In this document: positions 34,590-34,748 of the stretch, piece by piece | Layout: each line of letters starts with the position of its first letter | Position numbering within the stretch: the stretch's first letter is position 1 | Assembly: GCA_014379345.1 (NCBI GenBank) | Contig: JACMLY010000149.1 | Location: forward strand, 1 to 34,748 | DNA from: Chitinophagaceae bacterium | GTDB lineage: Bacteria; Bacteroidota; Bacteroidia; Chitinophagales; Chitinophagaceae | Length of the DNA: 34,748 nucleotides | Reading direction: 5' to 3' | The notes under the pieces: generated by a model | Told to the model about the DNA's origin: nothing | The model's input: the letters and a program-made list of their open reading frames with translations, nothing else | Databases searched by the model: none | Program-made: the position numbers and the translations under genes

Positions 34590-34748
34590 CTATTTAACCG
34601 CTTTCGCAATCTTTTTTCCTACTTCTTTACCAGCTTTCGCATAACATTCCTTGATGCTATTGGTAGGGTCAAAATCCCAGTCACTACCTCCCATTAAAAT
34701 ACCGGAAGCCTTCATTTCGCCTTTGGCTTTTACTTTGCCGGTGGCTAC
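34590..34748 (-). CDS. C-terminal end of an unrecognised gene, cut by the window edge
   Basis: The last 159 nt encode, on the minus strand, 52 residues plus a TAG stop at 34592-34590; the 5' part lies outside the window. The visible part starts VATGKVKAKGEMKASGILMG, continues GSDWDFDPTNSIKECYAKAG, and ends with a Lys-rich helix (KKIAKAVK). The nearby terminator and even codon use support a real gene. I do not recognise the family. The segment is basic, with a single Cys and Trp. Confidence 0.6.
   Translation of the reverse strand, partial: VATGKVKAKGEMKASGILMGGSDWDFDPTNSIKECYAKAGKEVGKKIAKAVK

Overview
The window looks like a chromosomal segment of a Bacteroidota bacterium, most likely of the Chitinophagaceae type. 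The evidence is a hybrid two-component regulator beside a SusC/SusD pair, an ECF sigma/FecR pair, several AraC and VOC proteins typical of soil Bacteroidota, AT-rich leaders without clear Shine-Dalgarno sites, and TAnnTTTG-like -7 elements. All genus-level statements are inference. No rRNA, tRNA, CRISPR array, insertion sequence or phage gene was seen.

Layout. Positions 1-3566 hold small accessory genes: a secreted DUF4440-like protein and an AraC regulator on the minus strand, then a divergent plus-strand set of AraC regulator, VOC protein and DUF1569 protein. Positions 3570-3870 hold a broken LytTR DNA-binding domain on the minus strand. Positions 4087-17395 are a nutrient-uptake locus: a 1376-residue hybrid two-component sensor/regulator, a spacer with a 42-bp-phased direct repeat, SusC, SusD, a terminator hairpin, and a giant FG-GAP/ASPIC-UnbV lipoprotein. 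No glycosidase or other polysaccharide-degrading enzyme is present, so the substrate is unknown.

Positions 17556-24853 form a redox or electrophile-stress flavoured group: a Crp/Fnr regulator, pirin, an NmrA-like NAD(P)-binding protein, an isochorismatase-fold hydrolase, a second pirin, DUF1330, a 34-codon VOC remnant, an LLM flavin oxidoreductase and a YdeI-like protein. All lie on the plus strand. Positions 25302-28181 carry an ECF sigma factor, a FecR anti-sigma factor and, instead of the usual SusC-type transducer, a protein joining an STN signalling domain to a small outer-membrane-barrel-like C-terminus. This is the most unusual arrangement in the window. Two membrane-protein genes (28574-30211) follow, preceded by a repeated promoter-like palindrome.

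The right end has two minus-strand lipoproteins, a TolB-like beta-propeller and a phytase-like esterase-fold protein. It then has a G+C-richer VOC gene, a strong, probably bidirectional, terminator, and the C-terminal end of an unrecognised minus-strand gene that runs off the window.

How they fit together: the HTCS would sense a periplasmic ligand and switch on SusC/SusD. The sigma/FecR/STN protein would be a second, separate envelope-signalling route. The Crp/Fnr gene heads, and may control, the detoxification group. These links rest on gene order and family knowledge, not on direct evidence.
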